From: an uncultured Woeseiaceae bacterium | GTDB taxonomy: Bacteria; Pseudomonadota; Gammaproteobacteria; Steroidobacterales; Woeseiaceae | Length of the DNA: 64,000 nt | Direction of reading: 5' to 3' | Assembly: GCA_947258565.1 (NCBI GenBank) | Contig: CAMYJB010000008.1 | Span: 1 to 64,000, forward strand | Shown: piece by piece, positions 28,044 through 38,790 of the stretch | Layout of the letters: each line of letters starts with the position of its first letter | Position numbering within the stretch: position 1 is the stretch's first letter | The notes under the pieces: generated by a model | The model's database searches: none | The model's input: the letters and a program-made list of their open reading frames with translations, nothing else | What the model was told of the DNA's origin: nothing | Translations under genes and position numbers: made by a program

Positions 28044-29478
28044 TCAGCTTGGATCTCAAAATCGCGTTTACCTGGCCCGGATTCGCCTTGCCGCCGGTCT
28101 CCTTCATGACCTGGCCGACGAAAAAGCCGATGAGCTTCTCCTTGCCGGCACGGTATTCCTCGGCCTGGCCCGGGTTGTCCGCAATCACCTTGTCCACGAT
28201 GGCCTCGATCGCCGAACTGTCGGTGATCTGCTTGAGGCCGCGCGCCTCGATCACCGCGTCGGCAGTGCCTTCGCCGGCCCACATGGCCTCGAAGACCTCC
28301 TTGGCGATCTTGCCGGAGATCGTGTTGTCCTGGATGCGTTTGATCAGTCCCGCGAGATCCTCCGCCGGTATGCGGCATGCCTCGATCTCCAGTCCCTCCT
28401 TATTAAGGGCGCCTGACAGGTCGCCGATCACCCAGTTCGCCACGACCTGCGGCTTGGCCTCGCTTGCCGCAACAGCGGCCTCGAAGTAGTCGGCAAGCGC
28501 CCGGCTGGCGGTCAGGATGGCTGCATCATCTTGCTTGACGCCGTAGTCGTCGATAAACCGGTGCCGCTTGTCGTCGGGCAGCTCGGGCAGGGTGTCGCGC
28601 ACGCCGTCAATAAATTCCTCGCTGATTTCGACGGGCAACAGGTCCGGGTCCGGGAAATAGCGATAGTCGTTGGCCTCTTCCTTGGAGCGCATCGAGCGGG
28701 TCTCGTCTCGGCCCGAGTCGTACAGGCGGGTCTCCTGGACAACCTCGCCGCCATCCTCGAGCACGTCGATCTGCCGTTCGATCTCGAAATTAATGGCCCG
28801 CTCCACGAACCGGAACGAGTTGAGGTTCTTGATCTCGGTGCGCGTGCCAAAAGTGTCCTGCCCACGCGGCCGTACCGACACGTTCGCATCGCAGCGGAAC
28901 GAGCCTTCCTGCATGTTGCCGTCGGAAATCCCGAGGTAGCGGACGATCGTGTGAATCTTGCGCATGTAGGCGACCGCTTCCTTCGCCGAGCGCAGGTCGG
29001 GCTCCGAAACGATCTCCAGCAGCGGCGTGCCCGCCCGGTTCAGGTCGATGCCGGAATGGCGGTCGAGTCCCTCGTGGACCGACTTGCCGGCATCTTCCTC
29101 CAGGTGCGCCCGCGTGATGCCGATGCGCTTCTCCTTGCCCGCCTCATCCGTGATGAAGAGCTCGCCATGCTCGACGATGGGCAGCTCGTACTGGCTGATC
29201 TGGTAGCCCTTCGGCAGGTCCGGGTAGAAGTAGTTCTTGCGCGCGAACACCGATCGCGGCGCAACCGTCGCGTTGACCGCCAGGCCGAATTTGCAGGCCA
29301 TGCGCACGACCTCCTCGTTGAGAACCGGCAGTACGCCCGGGTAGCCGAGATCGACCAGGCAGGCCTGGGTGTTCGGCGCGGCGCCGTAGGCCGTGGATGC
29401 GCCGGAGAATATCTTGCTCTGCGTCGCAAGCTGCGTATGGATTTCCAGACCGATGACGACTTCCCAAGCCGCACTCAT
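28039..29478 (-). CDS. gatB: Asp-tRNA(Asn)/Glu-tRNA(Gln) amidotransferase subunit B
   Basis: A 479-residue subunit that binds mischarged tRNA and activates its carboxylate for transamidation. Seen: [13 protein letters not shown] at the N-terminus, [28 protein letters not shown] and [20 protein letters not shown], and a C-terminal YqeY-like tail. It overlaps gatA by four bases. Its stop codon lies inside the 77-bp palindrome. Presence of GatCAB implies at least one of Asn-tRNA or Gln-tRNA is made by transamidation. Confidence 0.97.
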   Translation of the reverse strand: MSAAWEVVIGLEIHTQLATQSKIFSGASTAYGAAPNTQACLVDLGYPGVLPVLNEEVVRMACKFGLAVNATVAPRSVFARKNYFYPDLPKGYQISQYELPIVEHGELFITDEAGKEKRIGITRAHLEEDAGKSVHEGLDRHSGIDLNRAGTPLLEIVSEPDLRSAKEAVAYMRKIHTIVRYLGISDGNMQEGSFRCDANVSVRPRGQDTFGTRTEIKNLNSFRFVERAINFEIERQIDVLEDGGEVVQETRLYDSGRDETRSMRSKEEANDYRYFPDPDLLPVEISEEFIDGVRDTLPELPDDKRHRFIDDYGVKQDDAAILTASRALADYFEAAVAASEAKPQVVANWVIGDLSGALNKEGLEIEACRIPAEDLAGLIKRIQDNTISGKIAKEVFEAMWAGEGTADAVIEARGLKQITDSSAIEAIVDKVIADNPGQAEEYRAGKEKLIGFFVGQVMKETGGKANPGQVNAILRSKLK

Positions 29479-30944
29479 GCGTAGCCCTCCGGGCAGCGCG
29501 TGTGCCAGTCCGTCTGCAGCTGGTACTGGTGCGCCGTGCGCAGCAGCTGTTCCTCGCCGAAATGCGGACCCACGAGATGCAGGCCGACGGGCAGCTCGCT
29601 CGCGAACCCGCAGGGGATGGATATGCCGGGGAGCCCCGCGAGATTGGCGCCGATCGTATAAATGTCGTTGAGGTACATCGTGATCGGGTCGTCGGTCTTG
29701 TCGCCCAGCCTGAATGCCGGCGCGGGCGCGGTGGGGCCCGCAATCACATCGACGTCAGCGAACGCCTCGCGGAAATCGTCCGCGATCAGCTGCCGGACCT
29801 GCTGTGCCTTGAGGTAGTACGCGTCGTAGTAACCGGCCGACAGCACGTAGGTGCCGGTGAGGATGCGGCGCTTCACTTCCGCGCCGAATCCCTCGCCGCG
29901 GCTGCGGCAATACATATCCAGCAGGTCCTCGGGATTCCCGGCACGATGGCCGAAACGAATGCCGTCGAAACGCGACAGGTTGGACGAGCACTCCGCCGGG
30001 GCCACCACGTAATAGGTCGGCACGGACAGGTCGAGATTCGGCAGATCGACTTCCGTCAGGCTGGCGCCCTGTGCCTCGAGCACGGCAAGGGCGTCGCGAA
30101 CGGCGTTGCCCGTTGCTGCGTCGAGCCCCGCGTCGAAATGCTGCCGTACGATGCCGACCCGCAGGCCCTGCAGCGACTCGCCCAGGCCCGCGAGGTAATC
30201 CGGCACCGGGTGGTCGATCGAGGTCGAGTCGCGCACGTCGAAACCGGCCATCACGCCGAGCAACAGCGCGGCATCCTCCGCCGAGCGTGTGATCACGCCG
30301 GCCTGGTCCAGGCTGGAGGCAAAGGCGATCATCCCGTAGCGCGACACGCGTCCATAGGTCGGCTTCAGGCCGGTCGTGCCGGTCAGCGCCGCAGGCTGCC
30401 GGATCGAGCCACCGGTATCGGTACCCGTCGCCGCAGGCGCAATCCGAGCCGCCACCGACGCGGCCGATCCTCCCGAGGAGCCGCCCGGCGAACAAGTCAG
30501 GTCCCAGGGGTTTTTCACCGGGCCGAAGTAACTGGTCTCATTCGACGAGCCCATCGCAAACTCGTCCATATTGGTCTTGCCGAGCATCACCGCGCCGGCG
30601 CCTGCCAGCCGCTCGACCACGGTCGCGTCGTAGGGCGACACGAAATTCTCGAGCATCCGCGAGCCACAGGTGGTCAATACGCCGCGGGTGCAGAAGATGT
30701 CCTTGTGCACGAGCGGCAGTCCATTAAGGACCCCTGTTTCGCCTTTGTTTCTCTCGGCGTCTGCCCGTTCGGCCGCCTGGAGTGCGGTATCCGCGGTGAC
30801 GGTGATGAACGCGTTGAGTTCTGTGTCGTGCGCCTCGACCCTGTCCAGGAGCGCCGTAACGAGCTCGACGGCCGTGAAACCACCGTTCTCCAGGCCCCTG
30901 GCGAGCTGCGTCAGGCCCTGGGTGTGAAGGTCGTTGCTGCTCAT
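29475..30944 (-). CDS. gatA: Asp-tRNA(Asn)/Glu-tRNA(Gln) amidotransferase subunit A
   Basis: A 489-residue amidase-signature enzyme releasing ammonia from glutamine for GatB. The Ser-cisSer-Lys triad is present: Lys in LVHKDIF, and the serine pair in [18 protein letters not shown] with [14 protein letters not shown]. It is the middle gene of gatC-gatA-gatB, with four-base overlaps at both ends. Confidence 0.97.
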   Translation of the reverse strand: MSSNDLHTQGLTQLARGLENGGFTAVELVTALLDRVEAHDTELNAFITVTADTALQAAERADAERNKGETGVLNGLPLVHKDIFCTRGVLTTCGSRMLENFVSPYDATVVERLAGAGAVMLGKTNMDEFAMGSSNETSYFGPVKNPWDLTCSPGGSSGGSAASVAARIAPAATGTDTGGSIRQPAALTGTTGLKPTYGRVSRYGMIAFASSLDQAGVITRSAEDAALLLGVMAGFDVRDSTSIDHPVPDYLAGLGESLQGLRVGIVRQHFDAGLDAATGNAVRDALAVLEAQGASLTEVDLPNLDLSVPTYYVVAPAECSSNLSRFDGIRFGHRAGNPEDLLDMYCRSRGEGFGAEVKRRILTGTYVLSAGYYDAYYLKAQQVRQLIADDFREAFADVDVIAGPTAPAPAFRLGDKTDDPITMYLNDIYTIGANLAGLPGISIPCGFASELPVGLHLVGPHFGEEQLLRTAHQYQLQTDWHTRCPEGYA

Positions 30945-31228
30945 TCGATGACTTTGGGCACGAGATAGAAACCGTCGGAGACGGCCGGGGCATTTTCTTG
31001 GAATTCATCGCGCTCGTCGGTCTCTGTGACGACATCCGGTCGCAGGCGCTGGGCGGCGTCCAGCGGGTGCGCCATCGGCACCACGTCGGTGGTATCTGCC
31101 TGCGACAGCTGGTCCACGAAATCGACAATACGCGACAGCTTGTCAACCGTATCGGCGATCTCGTCGTCCCCGACCCTGAGGCGCGCCAGCATGGCAATAT
31201 GCTGTACCTGATCCTTCTCCAGTGACAT
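30941..31228 (-). CDS. gatC: Asp-tRNA(Asn)/Glu-tRNA(Gln) amidotransferase subunit C
   Basis: A 95-residue subunit that wraps between GatA and GatB and stabilises the complex. It shows [17 protein letters not shown], a helical [16 protein letters not shown] and the C-terminal [20 protein letters not shown] and FYLVPKVIE. The start at 31228 gives the normal length; a longer frame from 31318 would run into the mreB promoter. It is first in the gatCAB operon, divergent from mreB. Confidence 0.93.
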   Translation of the reverse strand: MSLEKDQVQHIAMLARLRVGDDEIADTVDKLSRIVDFVDQLSQADTTDVVPMAHPLDAAQRLRPDVVTETDERDEFQENAPAVSDGFYLVPKVIE

Positions 31229-31298
31229 CGGTTTACCTGCGATTCGAGACCCTGCAAATCGCCGCCCGGCGAACGCGCACGCAATGATACACGCCGCC

Positions 31299-31327
31299 TT
31301 GCGCAATGTCGTGGGCATTGCTAGATT
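31299..31327 (+). promoter_or_regulatory. Possible sigma-70 promoter of mreB
   Basis: TTGCGC (31299-31304) and TAGATT (31322-31327) are separated by 17 bases and lie 35 bases before the mreB ATG, in the gatC-mreB divergent gap. The match to TTGACA/TATAAT is moderate, so this is a candidate only. Confidence 0.4.
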
Positions 31328-31337
31328 GCACCGTTAA

Positions 31338-32405
<1,068 letters not shown>

Positions 32406-32436
32406 GTTTCCTGTGCGAACACGCGGCTAACTGTTG

Positions 32437-33297
32437 ATGGTCGGTTCGCAAAGCAACAAGAACCCTGCAAGGATTCCGGCGCTCGGCTTCCGGGCGCTGG
32501 CGCTGGTTGTCCTCAGCATCCTGCTCATGTGGCTCGACAATCGTGAGCATCACCTCGATGCGGTACGCCGCGTCGTCGGCGTCGCCGTCTATCCCGTCCA
32601 GATCATTGTCGATTCCCCGGCCCGTGCCTGGTCGTGGATGCGCGATGTTTCGGCGAGCAAGAACCAGCTGCAGCTCGAGAACAGCCGTCTCAGGACGGAG
32701 GCGTTGATCACTCGTGCTCGTATGCAGGAGCTCGCCGCGCTGAAAGCTGAGAATGAACGATTGCGCGCAATGCTCGATGCCCGTGAACAGGTGCGCGGCG
32801 AAGTTCGCGTCGCCGGAATCATGGCGGTCGACGCCAATCCTTACCGGCACAATATCGTGCTCGACGTAGGCAGCCGGGAAGGCGTCTATGACGGCCAGGC
32901 AATCGTCGACGCATCGGGTGTCGTCGGCCAGGTAATTAGCACCGGCCTGACGACGTCGCAGGCAATCCTGATCAGCGATCCGGACCATACGCTGCCGGTC
33001 GTAGTGAACCGCAACGGGCTACGCACCGTCGCATTCGGTACAGGGGAATACAATCGGCTCAGCCTGCCGTTCCTCGCAAACAATGCCGACATCCAGGCCG
33101 GCGACCTTCTGGTCACCTCCGGGCTCGGCGGCGCATTCCCGTCCGGTTACCCAGTCGCGATAGTGGAAAAGGTAACCCGCCTGCCCCAGGAGCCGTTTGC
33201 CGAAGTCTCGGCGACGCCGGCAGCCGCGCTCGACCAGGTTCGTGAAGTGATGCTTATTTGGGTGCGCAAACGGGATGGCGGGGCCGACGATGAGTAA
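32437..33297 (+). CDS. mreC: Rod-shape determining protein MreC
   Basis: A 286-residue protein with one N-terminal transmembrane helix (LALVVLSILLMWLDN), a coiled coil rich in Leu and Glu at about 70-115 (QLENSRLRTEALITRARMQELAALKAENERLR in separate heptads) and two beta domains with VGSREGVYDGQAIVD and NADIQAGDLLVTSGLGG. It scaffolds PBP2-RodA in the periplasm. ATG 32437 is preferred to the TTG one codon earlier. Confidence 0.95.
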   Translation: MVGSQSNKNPARIPALGFRALALVVLSILLMWLDNREHHLDAVRRVVGVAVYPVQIIVDSPARAWSWMRDVSASKNQLQLENSRLRTEALITRARMQELAALKAENERLRAMLDAREQVRGEVRVAGIMAVDANPYRHNIVLDVGSREGVYDGQAIVDASGVVGQVISTGLTTSQAILISDPDHTLPVVVNRNGLRTVAFGTGEYNRLSLPFLANNADIQAGDLLVTSGLGGAFPSGYPVAIVEKVTRLPQEPFAEVSATPAAALDQVREVMLIWVRKRDGGADDE

Positions 33298-33781
33298 CGC
33301 GCGCGCATTGCGACAGCTTCCGGTGCTGCTCACCCTGCTCATCGCATTCATGCTGATGATCATGCCGCTGCCCACCGCGGCCGAACCCTTCCGCCCGGAC
33401 TGGCTCGCGCTCGTGCTCGTCTTCTGGGCGATGACCGTGCCCCTCAGTTACAGCGTGGGCATCGCCTGGCTGATCGGCATCGTCCTCGACGTCGCCCAGG
33501 GCACGCTGCTCGGCCAGCACGCCCTCGCGCTGTGCGTGATCGTCTACATCACGGTCAAGTTTCACCTGCTGATGCGCGTTTTCCCGCTGTCGCAGCTCGC
33601 ACTGACGATATTCGCGCTGCTCTCCCTCTACCAGTTCCTGCTTTTCTGGATCAACGGCGTCGCCGGCGTCACGGCGCCGGCGATCGACTACTGGGGGCCT
33701 GTGGTCGCGGGAACCATTGTCTGGCCCTTCCTGTCGATAATGCTGTCGGGCCTGCGTTACCGGGTACAAACGGGAGGCTGA
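33290..33781 (+). CDS. mreD: Rod-shape determining protein MreD
   Basis: A 163-residue membrane protein with about five to six helices, including LPVLLTLLIAFMLMIMPLP, LVLVFWAMTVPLSYSVGIAWLIGIVLD and FALLSLYQFLLFWINGV. It partners MreC in the elongasome. Its ATG lies inside the mreC stop region, an 8-base overlap implying coupling; a start at 33275 would deepen the overlap without adding conserved sequence. Confidence 0.93.
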   Translation: MSNARALRQLPVLLTLLIAFMLMIMPLPTAAEPFRPDWLALVLVFWAMTVPLSYSVGIAWLIGIVLDVAQGTLLGQHALALCVIVYITVKFHLLMRVFPLSQLALTIFALLSLYQFLLFWINGVAGVTAPAIDYWGPVVAGTIVWPFLSIMLSGLRYRVQTGG

Positions 33782-33782
33782 G

Positions 33783-35678
33783 TTGGACCTGCTGTCCCCG
33801 ATCAAAGACCACCATTCGGAGCGACGCATCTTTATCGCGCGCGTCATACTCACGAGCGTGGTCGGGATCCTCCTGCTCGGGCTCGTGATCGCTCGCCTCG
33901 TGCAGCTGCAGGTCTTCGACTACGAACATTTCGCGGAACGCTCGCTCGGCAACCGGGTTCGCATCGAAGCGGTGCCGCCGATCCGCGGACTGGTCTTCGA
34001 CCGGCAGGGCCGTGTGCTCGCCGAGAACCTGCCAGCCTACCAGCTGGAGCTGATACCGGAGCAGGTGCCCGATATCGACACCACGCTGCAACGCCTCGCC
34101 AGGCTCGAACTGATCGACGCGAGCGACATCCCGCGGCTCAGGGAGCTGAGCGCGAGCGGCCCGCGCTTCAAGCCGGTGGCACTCAATCCGCGTCTCGACG
34201 ACGAGCAGATCGCGAGGTTTGCCATACAGCGGCCACGATTCCCCGGCGTCGATTTCAGGCCGCGGCTCGTACGCCACTATCCGAACGGCGAGTACATCGC
34301 ACACGCCGTCGGCTACGTCGCTGCGCTGTCGACAGCGGATCTCGAGAGACTGGATCCGTCGCGCTACGCGGGCACGACGCAGACCGGCAAGACCGGCATC
34401 GAAAACAGTTACGAATCGCGGCTGCACGGCGACTCCGGATTTCGCCACATCGTGACCAACGCGCGTGGGCGCCGCGTACCTGCAGAATCGCGTGACCTGC
34501 AGGAGACCCTGCCCGGCGACGAACACCCGACGCCGGGCTACAACCTGTTTCTGAGCATCGATCTCGACCTGCAGGCGCTCGCCACCGAGAAGCTCGCCGG
34601 ACGGCGCGGCGCCGTTGTCGCAATGGATCCCTGGAGCGGTGAAGTGCTCGCACTCGTCAGCGCACCGTCGTTCGATCCGAACCTGTTTGCCGTGGGCATG
34701 AGTCAATCGCAATTCTCCGCGCTGCAGCAAGACATGGACCGTCCGCTTTTCAACCGCGCCGTCAGGGGCACCTACCCGCCCGGCTCCACGATCAAGCCGA
34801 TGCTGGCGCTCGCCGCGCTCGAGACGGGCGCGACCGACCTGGAGCGAAGGACCGTTTGCTACGGCTTCTTCATCCTGCCGAACACGACGCACCGTTACCG
34901 CGACTGGAAGCCGGAGGGACACGGCGAAGTCGATATACACGAAGCCATCGCCCAGTCCTGCGACGTTTATTTCTACGAAATCAGCAACGACATCGGCATC
35001 GACCGCATGCACGACTATCTCACGCGCTTCGGCCTCGGCAATCAAACCGGTGTCGACGTGGCCGGCGAGCGGCCGGGCCTGGTGCCGTCCACAGAATGGA
35101 AACGCAACGCATTCCGCAATCCCTCGGACCAGCGCTGGTTCCTGGGGGAAACGGTCATAGCATCCATCGGCCAGGGCTTCATGCTGGCAACGCCCCTGCA
35201 GCTTGCAACGGCGACAGCGGCACTCGCGACACGGGGCGTCCGCTACGAGCCGCGTCTCGTTGCCGCGTGGGAAGACCCCCTGAGCGGCGAGCGGACCCTG
35301 GCATCGCCCGTAAGGCTGGACGACGTCGAACTCGACGACGACACCAACTGGGACGCGGTGATCGGCGCCATGAACAGCGTGATGCAGGGTCCTCGCGGTA
35401 CGGCACGCGCCGTGGGCAGCGGTGCCCCGTATCGCGTGGCCGGCAAGAGCGGTACGGCACAGGTGTTCTCGGTTGCGCAGGACGAAGAATACGACGAGGA
35501 AGAGATTGAGGACCGGCTCAAGGACCACGCCCTGTTCATCGCCTTCGCGCCGGTGGAAAACCCGCAGATTGCGGTCGCCGTCATCGTCGAGAACGGCAGC
35601 AGCGGCAGCGGCGTCGCAGCACCGATCGCGAAAGCGCTAATCGACAAGTACCTGGGGTACGACGATGCGGCTGACTGA
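33783..35678 (+). CDS. mrdA: Penicillin-binding protein 2 (elongasome transpeptidase)
   Basis: A 631-residue class B PBP that crosslinks peptidoglycan during elongation. After a membrane anchor (ILTSVVGILLLGLVIARLVQLQ) come the dimerisation domain and the transpeptidase with GSTIKP (SxxK), SCD in AQSCDVYFYE and the KSG triad in AGKSGTAQV. It starts with TTG at 33783, one base after the mreD stop. It overlaps rodA by 14 bases, matching their need for equal production. Confidence 0.96.
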   Translation: MDLLSPIKDHHSERRIFIARVILTSVVGILLLGLVIARLVQLQVFDYEHFAERSLGNRVRIEAVPPIRGLVFDRQGRVLAENLPAYQLELIPEQVPDIDTTLQRLARLELIDASDIPRLRELSASGPRFKPVALNPRLDDEQIARFAIQRPRFPGVDFRPRLVRHYPNGEYIAHAVGYVAALSTADLERLDPSRYAGTTQTGKTGIENSYESRLHGDSGFRHIVTNARGRRVPAESRDLQETLPGDEHPTPGYNLFLSIDLDLQALATEKLAGRRGAVVAMDPWSGEVLALVSAPSFDPNLFAVGMSQSQFSALQQDMDRPLFNRAVRGTYPPGSTIKPMLALAALETGATDLERRTVCYGFFILPNTTHRYRDWKPEGHGEVDIHEAIAQSCDVYFYEISNDIGIDRMHDYLTRFGLGNQTGVDVAGERPGLVPSTEWKRNAFRNPSDQRWFLGETVIASIGQGFMLATPLQLATATAALATRGVRYEPRLVAAWEDPLSGERTLASPVRLDDVELDDDTNWDAVIGAMNSVMQGPRGTARAVGSGAPYRVAGKSGTAQVFSVAQDEEYDEEEIEDRLKDHALFIAFAPVENPQIAVAVIVENGSSGSGVAAPIAKALIDKYLGYDDAAD

Positions 35679-36804
35679 GACGCAGCGCCTCGTAACCGGC
35701 AAAGCGGCCCCGCTCGGCGATTTCACGCGACTGCTGCGCCGCCTGCACATCGACGGGCCGCTGCTCGGCGGCCTGCTTCTCATCTGTGCTTTCGGCCTCG
35801 TCGTGCTCTACAGCGCCGTCGGGGAGGACATGCGGCTGTGGGTCAACCAGGTAGTGCGCCTCAGCGTCGCACTCGTCGCTATGCTGGTTGCGGCACAGTT
35901 TTCCCCTGATTTCCTGCGCCGCTGGACGCCGTGGGCCTATCTAGGTGGCCTGGTGCTGCTGGCGCTCGTGCTCGTCACCGGCGAGGTCGGCCAGGGCGCG
36001 CGGCGCTGGCTGGACCTCGGCATTCGCTTCCAGCCGTCGGAAATCATGAAGCTTGCCGTACCGATGATGGCTGCCTGGTACCTCCATGACCGGCACATTC
36101 CGCCGCGTCTCGGCCAGATCGCGATCATTGCGCTGATCATCGTCGCACCGACGGTGCTCATCGCGCGCCAGCCAGACCTGGGCACCGCACTGCTGATCGC
36201 CGCTTCGGGCGTGATCGTCATCATCCTTGCGGGCCTGTCGATTCGCCTCATGCTCGCGCTCGCCCTACTGTCGGTTCCCGGCGCGTACGCGCTGTGGAAT
36301 TTCATGCAGGACTATCAGAAGCAACGCGTGCTAACGTTGCTGAACCCGGACAGCGATCCGCTCGGGGCGGGCTACAACATTATCCAGTCGAAGATCGCCA
36401 TCGGCTCAGGGGGACTCTTCGGCAAGGGCTGGACCAACGGCTCACAGGCACAGCTCGAATTCCTGCCGGAGCGTGATACCGACTTTATCTTCGCGGTCAT
36501 GGGCGAGGAACTCGGACTGCTCGGGGTGCTGACATTGTTGACGCTGTACATGTTCGTCGTCGCGCGCGGCCTGTTCATCGCTATCCAGGCACACAGCACC
36601 TACGCGCGCCTGCTCGCCGGCTCGATCAGCCTCACTTTCTTCGTCTATGTTTTCGTCAATACCGCGATGGTTACCGGACTGGTCCCCGTCGTCGGCATTC
36701 CGCTACCGCTGGTTTCATTCGGCGGCACCTCGATGGTGACGCTGATGGCCGGTTTCGGTATTCTCATGTCGATCCACTCTCACCGGAAATTACTACCGCA
36801 ATAA
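35665..36804 (+). CDS. rodA: Peptidoglycan glycosyltransferase RodA
   Basis: A 379-residue SEDS glycosyltransferase that polymerises lipid II together with PBP2. It has about ten transmembrane helices; recognisable segments are RWLDLGIRFQPSEIMKLAVP, ARQPDLGTALLI, GAGYNIIQSKIAIGSGGLFGKGW, FLPERDTDFIFAVMGEELG and PLPLVSFGGTSMVT. The last three bases overlap the start of mltB. Confidence 0.97.
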   Translation: MRLTETQRLVTGKAAPLGDFTRLLRRLHIDGPLLGGLLLICAFGLVVLYSAVGEDMRLWVNQVVRLSVALVAMLVAAQFSPDFLRRWTPWAYLGGLVLLALVLVTGEVGQGARRWLDLGIRFQPSEIMKLAVPMMAAWYLHDRHIPPRLGQIAIIALIIVAPTVLIARQPDLGTALLIAASGVIVIILAGLSIRLMLALALLSVPGAYALWNFMQDYQKQRVLTLLNPDSDPLGAGYNIIQSKIAIGSGGLFGKGWTNGSQAQLEFLPERDTDFIFAVMGEELGLLGVLTLLTLYMFVVARGLFIAIQAHSTYARLLAGSISLTFFVYVFVNTAMVTGLVPVVGIPLPLVSFGGTSMVTLMAGFGILMSIHSHRKLLPQ

Positions 36805-37799
36805 TGACTTCACGATTGCTCGCGGGCGTCGCCCTCTGCGTCCTTTCCGTAGCCAATGCGCTGGCCATCGATCTCGACCAGCCCGAGGTAATCGCATTCA
36901 TCGACTCGATGGTCGAACAGCACGATTTCGATCGCGAGGAACTTCGCGACACCCTGGGCGCCGCGGAGGTCAAGCAATCGATCCTCGATGCCATCGCGAG
37001 ACCCGCCGAGAAGACCAAGAGCTGGGCCGAGTATCGCGAGATATTCATTACGCCGGAACGGATCCGGGCCGGCGCGCAGTTCTGGACCGAGCACGAGGAC
37101 GCGTTGCGGCAAGTCAGCGAGTCCACCGGCGTGCCCATGGAGATGCTCGTGGGCATCATCGGCGTCGAAACCTACTTCGGCCGGATCACAGGCAGTTTTC
37201 GGGTGCTCGATGCGTTGTCGACACTGGCTTTCTCCTATCCGCCGCGCGCAAAGTTCTTCCGCCGTGAGCTCGAGGAATACCTTTTGCTCGTGCGCGAAGA
37301 AAGCATGCAGGCCACCGATGCGACGGGTTCTTACGCGGGCGCCATGGGACGTCCACAGTTCATGCCGTCGAGCTACCGCGCTTATGCCGTCGATGCGACC
37401 GGTGACGGCAAACGGGATATCTGGAACGACTGGACGGATGTCGCGGGCAGCATCGCGAATTATTTCCTGGAACACGGCTGGAAATCGGGTGAGGAAGTCG
37501 CAGCTCAGGCGTCGCTGGGCGGCAGCTGGCAGGGGCCGGTGCCGAAGCCCGAGAACACGCTCAAACCCAGCGGGACGGTAGCGTCGCTGAGCCGCAAGGG
37601 CGTCATGTTCGTGACCAACCTGCCCGGCGACAGCAAGGGCGAACTGCTCACGTACGAAGCCGCCGAGGGGCTCGAACACTGGGTCGGCTTCCACAATTTT
37701 TTCGTTATCACGCGTTACAACCGCAACGTTATGTATGCGCTGGCCGTGCACCAGCTCGGCCAGGAGATAGCGCTCGAGGTGAGCCGCAATGCCTCGTAG
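36804..37799 (+). CDS. mltB: Lytic murein transglycosylase B
   Basis: A 331-residue periplasmic lytic transglycosylase (GH103 type) cleaving glycan strands. A signal peptide (ends NALAIDLD) precedes the catalytic region with the Glu in LVGIIGVETYFGRITG, the GAMGRPQFMPSSYRAYAVD motif and DGKRDIWNDWTDVAGSIANYF. There is no lipobox, so it is soluble rather than lipidated as in E. coli. It sits between rodA and rlpA with overlaps on both sides, a frequent arrangement outside the enterics, so a wall-opening enzyme is made with the elongation synthases. Confidence 0.95.
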   Translation: MTSRLLAGVALCVLSVANALAIDLDQPEVIAFIDSMVEQHDFDREELRDTLGAAEVKQSILDAIARPAEKTKSWAEYREIFITPERIRAGAQFWTEHEDALRQVSESTGVPMEMLVGIIGVETYFGRITGSFRVLDALSTLAFSYPPRAKFFRRELEEYLLLVREESMQATDATGSYAGAMGRPQFMPSSYRAYAVDATGDGKRDIWNDWTDVAGSIANYFLEHGWKSGEEVAAQASLGGSWQGPVPKPENTLKPSGTVASLSRKGVMFVTNLPGDSKGELLTYEAAEGLEHWVGFHNFFVITRYNRNVMYALAVHQLGQEIALEVSRNAS

Positions 37800-38688
37800 T
37801 CGCGCAGCGATCGGCGTCATTGCTCTCACCGCGCTATCACTGGCGGCCTGCGGCGGCAACGTGCGCGACAGCGCACCGTCAGGCAGCGTCTCGATTCCCG
37901 ACCTGCCGGGCGATGCCGTGCCGCGCCCCGAGCCGCGCAGCCGTTACGGTAACGGCCCGGTTTACGAAGTCCTCGGTCAGAACTACCGCGTCATGGACAG
38001 CGGCTCGGGCTACAAGGAACGTGGTGTCGCCTCCTGGTACGGCAGGAAGTTTCACGGCCGCCTGACGTCGAACCGCGAACCGTACGACATGTACGCGATG
38101 ACCGCGGCACACAAGACGCTGCCGCTGCCGACGTACGTCAAGGTGCGGAACCTGCGTAATGACAGGAGCATCATCGTGCGCGTCAACGATCGCGGGCCGT
38201 TCGTCCACAACCGCATCATCGATCTGTCTTACGCCGCCGCGTTGAAACTCGACATGGTTCGCGACGGCACCAGCCTGGTCGAGGTGACCGCGATCACATT
38301 CGACGATCCGCCGGGCGACCGGCCGGTGCGCGTCGTGGAACCCGCCAAGGCGCCGGCAAGCACGTCGGCGAGAGCGACTCCGACCATGCCGCGAACGGAG
38401 CAGCAATCCCCGCCGGCACCCGAACGCCGGACCGCTCCGCCCGTCGACAAGGAGCACGAGATCTTCGTGCAGGTCGGCGCATTCGGTGATCGTACAAACG
38501 CCGAACGTCGCCGTTCGGCTTTATTGTCGGGCGGTATCGGCGGCGCGTTCATCTTCGCGGACGAAGCCGCCACGCCCCCCATGTACCGCGTCCGCATCGG
38601 CCCGATCGCGGGTGTCGACGACTACGATGCGCTGGTGCTGAAGCTCGAAGCGCTCGGCATTACGGATCCCTACCTGGTCGCGCTATAG
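37789..38688 (+). CDS. rlpA: RlpA lipoprotein (lytic transglycosylase with SPOR domain)
   Basis: A 299-residue outer-membrane lipoprotein, lipobox LAAC at about residues 17-20. The double-psi beta-barrel lies at about residues 75-165 with GVASWYGRKFHGRLTSNREPYDMYAMTAAH spread over the active-site region (Glu and Asp retained) and RVNDRGPFVHNRIIDLS. A Pro/Ala linker leads to a SPOR domain (FVQVGAFGDRTNAER... RVRIGPIAG), which targets denuded septal glycan. The start overlaps mltB by 11 bases. Confidence 0.93.
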   Translation: MPRSRAAIGVIALTALSLAACGGNVRDSAPSGSVSIPDLPGDAVPRPEPRSRYGNGPVYEVLGQNYRVMDSGSGYKERGVASWYGRKFHGRLTSNREPYDMYAMTAAHKTLPLPTYVKVRNLRNDRSIIVRVNDRGPFVHNRIIDLSYAAALKLDMVRDGTSLVEVTAITFDDPPGDRPVRVVEPAKAPASTSARATPTMPRTEQQSPPAPERRTAPPVDKEHEIFVQVGAFGDRTNAERRRSALLSGGIGGAFIFADEAATPPMYRVRIGPIAGVDDYDALVLKLEALGITDPYLVAL

Positions 38689-38790
38689 CGCATTTTTCGG
38701 CTCCTCCCCTACCGGGCTACTCCTGACGCAGTTCACATTATTGCGGCCCCCGCCATGCGAAAATCGACGCGATTCGTGCGGGAGAATGCT

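Noticed and set aside
29502-30968. 488-codon ORF antisense to gatA
   Set aside because: It is a mirror of gatA codon usage; the composition is rich in Arg, His and Val, as in shadow frames, and no domain is recognisable.
33669-35528. 619-codon ORF antisense to mrdA
   Set aside because: Fully contained in a convincing PBP2 gene with all catalytic motifs; no family signature in the antisense frame.
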